Shown: one piece after another, positions 5,398 to 6,712 of the stretch
How the letters are laid out: each line of letters starts with the position of its first letter
Position numbering within the stretch: the stretch's first letter is position 1
From: Acidimicrobiaceae bacterium
GTDB taxonomy: Bacteria > Actinomycetota > Acidimicrobiia > Acidimicrobiales > Palsa-688
Direction of reading: 5' to 3'
Assembly (NCBI GenBank): GCA_003156795.1
Contig: PMHU01000303.1
Span: 1 to 6,712 of the forward strand
DNA: 6,712 bases
Translations under genes and position numbers: made by a program
Notes under the pieces: generated by a model
The model's database searches: none
Seen by the model: only the letters and a program-made list of their open reading frames with translations
Told to the model about the DNA's origin: nothing

Positions 5398-5900
5398 CCG
5401 GCCGGAGAGGTGACGTGGCGAGTCAGAGTCAGCCGTCTCGACAAGCCTCTGTCGAACAGCTTGCGGCCGTGCATGTGCAGGGCCGGAGCGATGACAAGCC
5501 GCAGTTCGTCGATCAGGCCCTGTTCGAGCAGCGACTGGGTCAGTGCGATGCTCCCATGCACGCCGATATCAGTGCCGGACCGCTGTCTCAGCTCAGTCAC
5601 GAACTCGACGAGGCCGCCATCGACGACCGTAGAATTGGCCCAGGTCTCTCCCGGCGCCGTCGAGGTCACAACGAATTTCTCGACACCGTTGATGAAGCTG
5701 GCGAACGGCTGGATGTCACTAGTTGGCCAGAACCCGGCCCATTCATCATAGGTTCGGCGCCCGAGGACCACCGCGTCCTGGGTGGCGATCACACGGCCTA
5801 GGTTTTGCCGCATCACGTCATCGAACTCGGAGACGAACTCGTCCGGCTGCTCTGCTACCCCATCGAGCGACAACAATTCGTAGGCGACCACCTTGCGCAC
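5364..5900 (-). CDS. RibD-C/dihydrofolate-reductase-like family protein
   Basis: This soluble 178-residue protein is of the RibD C-terminal domain superfamily, small NADPH-binding oxidoreductase-like proteins frequent in actinobacteria. Diagnostic features are the start MRKVVAYELLSLDGVAEQPD (SLDGV near 11-15), VVLGRRTYDEWAGFWP (about 44-59), the motif VVTSTAP, then GTDIGVHGSIALTQSLLEQG with the cofactor-loop glycines, LIDELRLVIAPA, and GRKLFD. The length is normal. The start at GTG 5900 follows AAGGAG at good spacing and gives the usual MRKVV beginning; GTG 5903 is equally possible by spacing. It lies 115 bases downstream of the PadR gene on the same strand and may be cotranscribed or have its own promoter. 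Substrate and physiological role of these stand-alone members are not established. Confidence 0.88.
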   Translation of the reverse strand: MRKVVAYELLSLDGVAEQPDEFVSEFDDVMRQNLGRVIATQDAVVLGRRTYDEWAGFWPTSDIQPFASFINGVEKFVVTSTAPGETWANSTVVDGGLVEFVTELRQRSGTDIGVHGSIALTQSLLEQGLIDELRLVIAPALHMHGRKLFDRGLSRRLTLTRHVTSPAGYLLLDFRVGG

Positions 5901-6015
5901 CACGTCATCTCCTTGTCCTATGTGGGGATCGATGGTAACGACACCAGACGTTGAGCGTCCTATGCGCCCGTCAGCCATGATGTGCCCGGACTGACCGGAG
6001 GACAAACGAAGGCGC

Positions 6016-6552
6016 CTACAAGAGTCGATTCCCTGTCAACGGTTCGGGAAGATGGTCGAACCACTCCAGGACAGCGGATTCGTAAGCGATGCCGTAGGCC
6101 AGGGTCACTCGCTGCTCGGGTGGCACTCCACCGGCGGTGAGCTCTAGGTCGAGCTTGCGGTAGTCCTTGAGGCGAAGGGCGTGGATGGCGCGGTGGTTCG
6201 CGAGGGTCTGGCGCAACTCGTCGGGCTCGATCTCCTCGGCGAAGGTGAGCCTGAGCAGCAACGGGATGCGGAGGTTCTCAGGCTCCGGCGTGGTGTTGAC
6301 CCAGTCCCGGAAGGCTGCTCTACCTGGCGGGGTGATTTGGAACGGCTGGCGATCCCGGGGACCGGTCTCGCCGCGCTCGATCAGTCCCCGCTGCGCCAGG
6401 TCGGTCAACTCTCGGTAGACCTGGCTGCGGGTGATCGTCCAGAATCCGCCGATGACCGTGTCCGCCTCGGCGACGAGGTCGTAGCCGGAGCGGGGCCCGG
6501 CACGCAGCAGCCCGAGAAGTGCCCCGGCAGTGGCATTCAGTCGCTCGGCCAC
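6016..6552 (-). CDS. PadR-family transcriptional regulator
   Basis: This 178-residue DNA-binding repressor is of the PadR/Vir_act_alpha_C type. The N-terminal winged helix-turn-helix (about 8-80) shows ALLGLLRAGPRSGYDLVAEA, FWTITRSQVYRELTDLAQRG and LIERGETGPRDRQPFQITPP, followed by GRAAFRDW at the domain end. The C-terminal part (about 88-178) is the helical dimerisation region, with LLLRLTFAEE, LANHRAIHALRLKDYRKL and AYGIAYESAVLEWFDHL. Family members respond to phenolic or other small ligands and often repress the divergent gene. The GTG start has GAGGAG 7 bases upstream. It reads away from the + strand gene at 6619 and towards the reductase-like gene. The repeats in the divergent promoter make self-regulation likely. 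The ligand is unknown. Confidence 0.93.
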   Translation of the reverse strand: MAERLNATAGALLGLLRAGPRSGYDLVAEADTVIGGFWTITRSQVYRELTDLAQRGLIERGETGPRDRQPFQITPPGRAAFRDWVNTTPEPENLRIPLLLRLTFAEEIEPDELRQTLANHRAIHALRLKDYRKLDLELTAGGVPPEQRVTLAYGIAYESAVLEWFDHLPEPLTGNRLL

Positions 6553-6563
6553 GATCTCTCCTC

Positions 6564-6596
6564 TTGACAGACCACTTTAGACGGTCCATTGTAGAC
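6564..6596. promoter_or_regulatory. Divergent promoter with probable PadR operator repeats
   Basis: Two imperfect copies, GACCACTTTAGAC (6570-6582) and GTCCATTGTAGAC (6584-6596), lie with a 14-base period and agree at 10 of 13 positions. On the + strand a perfect TTGACA (6564-6569) with CATTGT 17 bases later could serve the gene at 6619. On the - strand TACAAT (6588-6593) is a good -10 for the PadR gene, although no -35 is evident. The repeats cover both, so a bound repressor would block both directions. Confidence 0.5.
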
Positions 6597-6618
6597 GAAA
6601 CGAGTTGGAAGGCCCGCG

Positions 6619-6712
6619 ATGCCCACGATTTTCACCCTGCCATGGCAATGGACCAAGGCGACCCGACCAGAGCGCGCGGTCGTATTCGCCAGCCGCTTTG
6701 ACGCCAAGGGCC
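6619..6712 (+). CDS. Start of a + strand gene, possibly monooxygenase-like, cut by the window edge
   Basis: An ATG with GGAAGG 6 bases upstream opens a frame that runs to the right edge: MPTIFTLPWQWTKATRPERA, then VVFASRFDAKG. Only 31 residues are visible. The pattern of a short beta-strand, a polar insert and VV.ASRF resembles the N-terminus of small actinobacterial proteins with an antibiotic-monooxygenase-like (dimeric alpha-beta barrel) fold; I am not certain of this. It is transcribed divergently from the PadR gene across a 66-base shared promoter region, so it is the most likely target of that regulator. Confidence 0.5.
   Translation, partial: MPTIFTLPWQWTKATRPERAVVFASRFDAKG

Noticed and set aside
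5415..5801. + strand frames opposite the reductase-like gene
   Set aside because: Shadows of the RibD-C family gene on the - strand.
1..6712. CRISPR array, tRNA/rRNA gene, toxin-antitoxin or phage-defence cassette
   Set aside because: No regularly spaced repeats, no tRNA-like fold and no recognisable defence or toxin domains on either strand.

Overview
The window is high-GC DNA with GTG starts, purine-rich ribosome binding sites and a family set typical of an actinobacterium: a DevR/DosR-like NarL-type regulator, a GPR1/FUN34/YaaH transporter, a PadR regulator and a kinesin-light-chain-type TPR protein. The genus cannot be read from the sequence alone.

Left part, + strand (1-2376): the last codons of a TPR protein; a six-helix acetate/succinate transporter of the SatP type; a gap with a long perfect hairpin that probably terminates the transporter transcript; then a tight unit of a small uncharacterised helical protein, a DevR/DosR-like response regulator with no sensor kinase beside it, and an overlapping 47-codon ORF with a strong ribosome binding site.

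Middle part, - strand (2449-4987): two separate genes for exported proteins, a right-handed parallel beta-helix (pectate-lyase-like fold) protein and a G1 (eqolisin-like) glutamic peptidase homologue. They are separated by 427 bases that hold a possible decayed coding fragment and weak hairpins. Both genes carry a 15-base element of nearly the same sequence (13 of 15 identical) 59 to 98 bases upstream of their starts. This element resembles one half of a DevR/DosR box, which suggests, without proving it, that the regulator in this window controls them.

Right part (5190-6712): a broken IS3-type OrfA fragment, then two - strand genes, a PadR-family repressor followed by a RibD-C/dihydrofolate-reductase-like protein. 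A 66-base divergent promoter region with a 14-base-period repeat separates the PadR gene from the start of a + strand gene that runs off the window.

Overall this looks like an ordinary actinobacterial accessory region: regulation, organic-acid uptake and secreted hydrolase-like proteins, with a small transposon scar. I see no clear new multi-gene system. The best leads are the shared upstream element, the orphan DevR-like regulator with its two small partners, and the bacterial G1 peptidase homologue.
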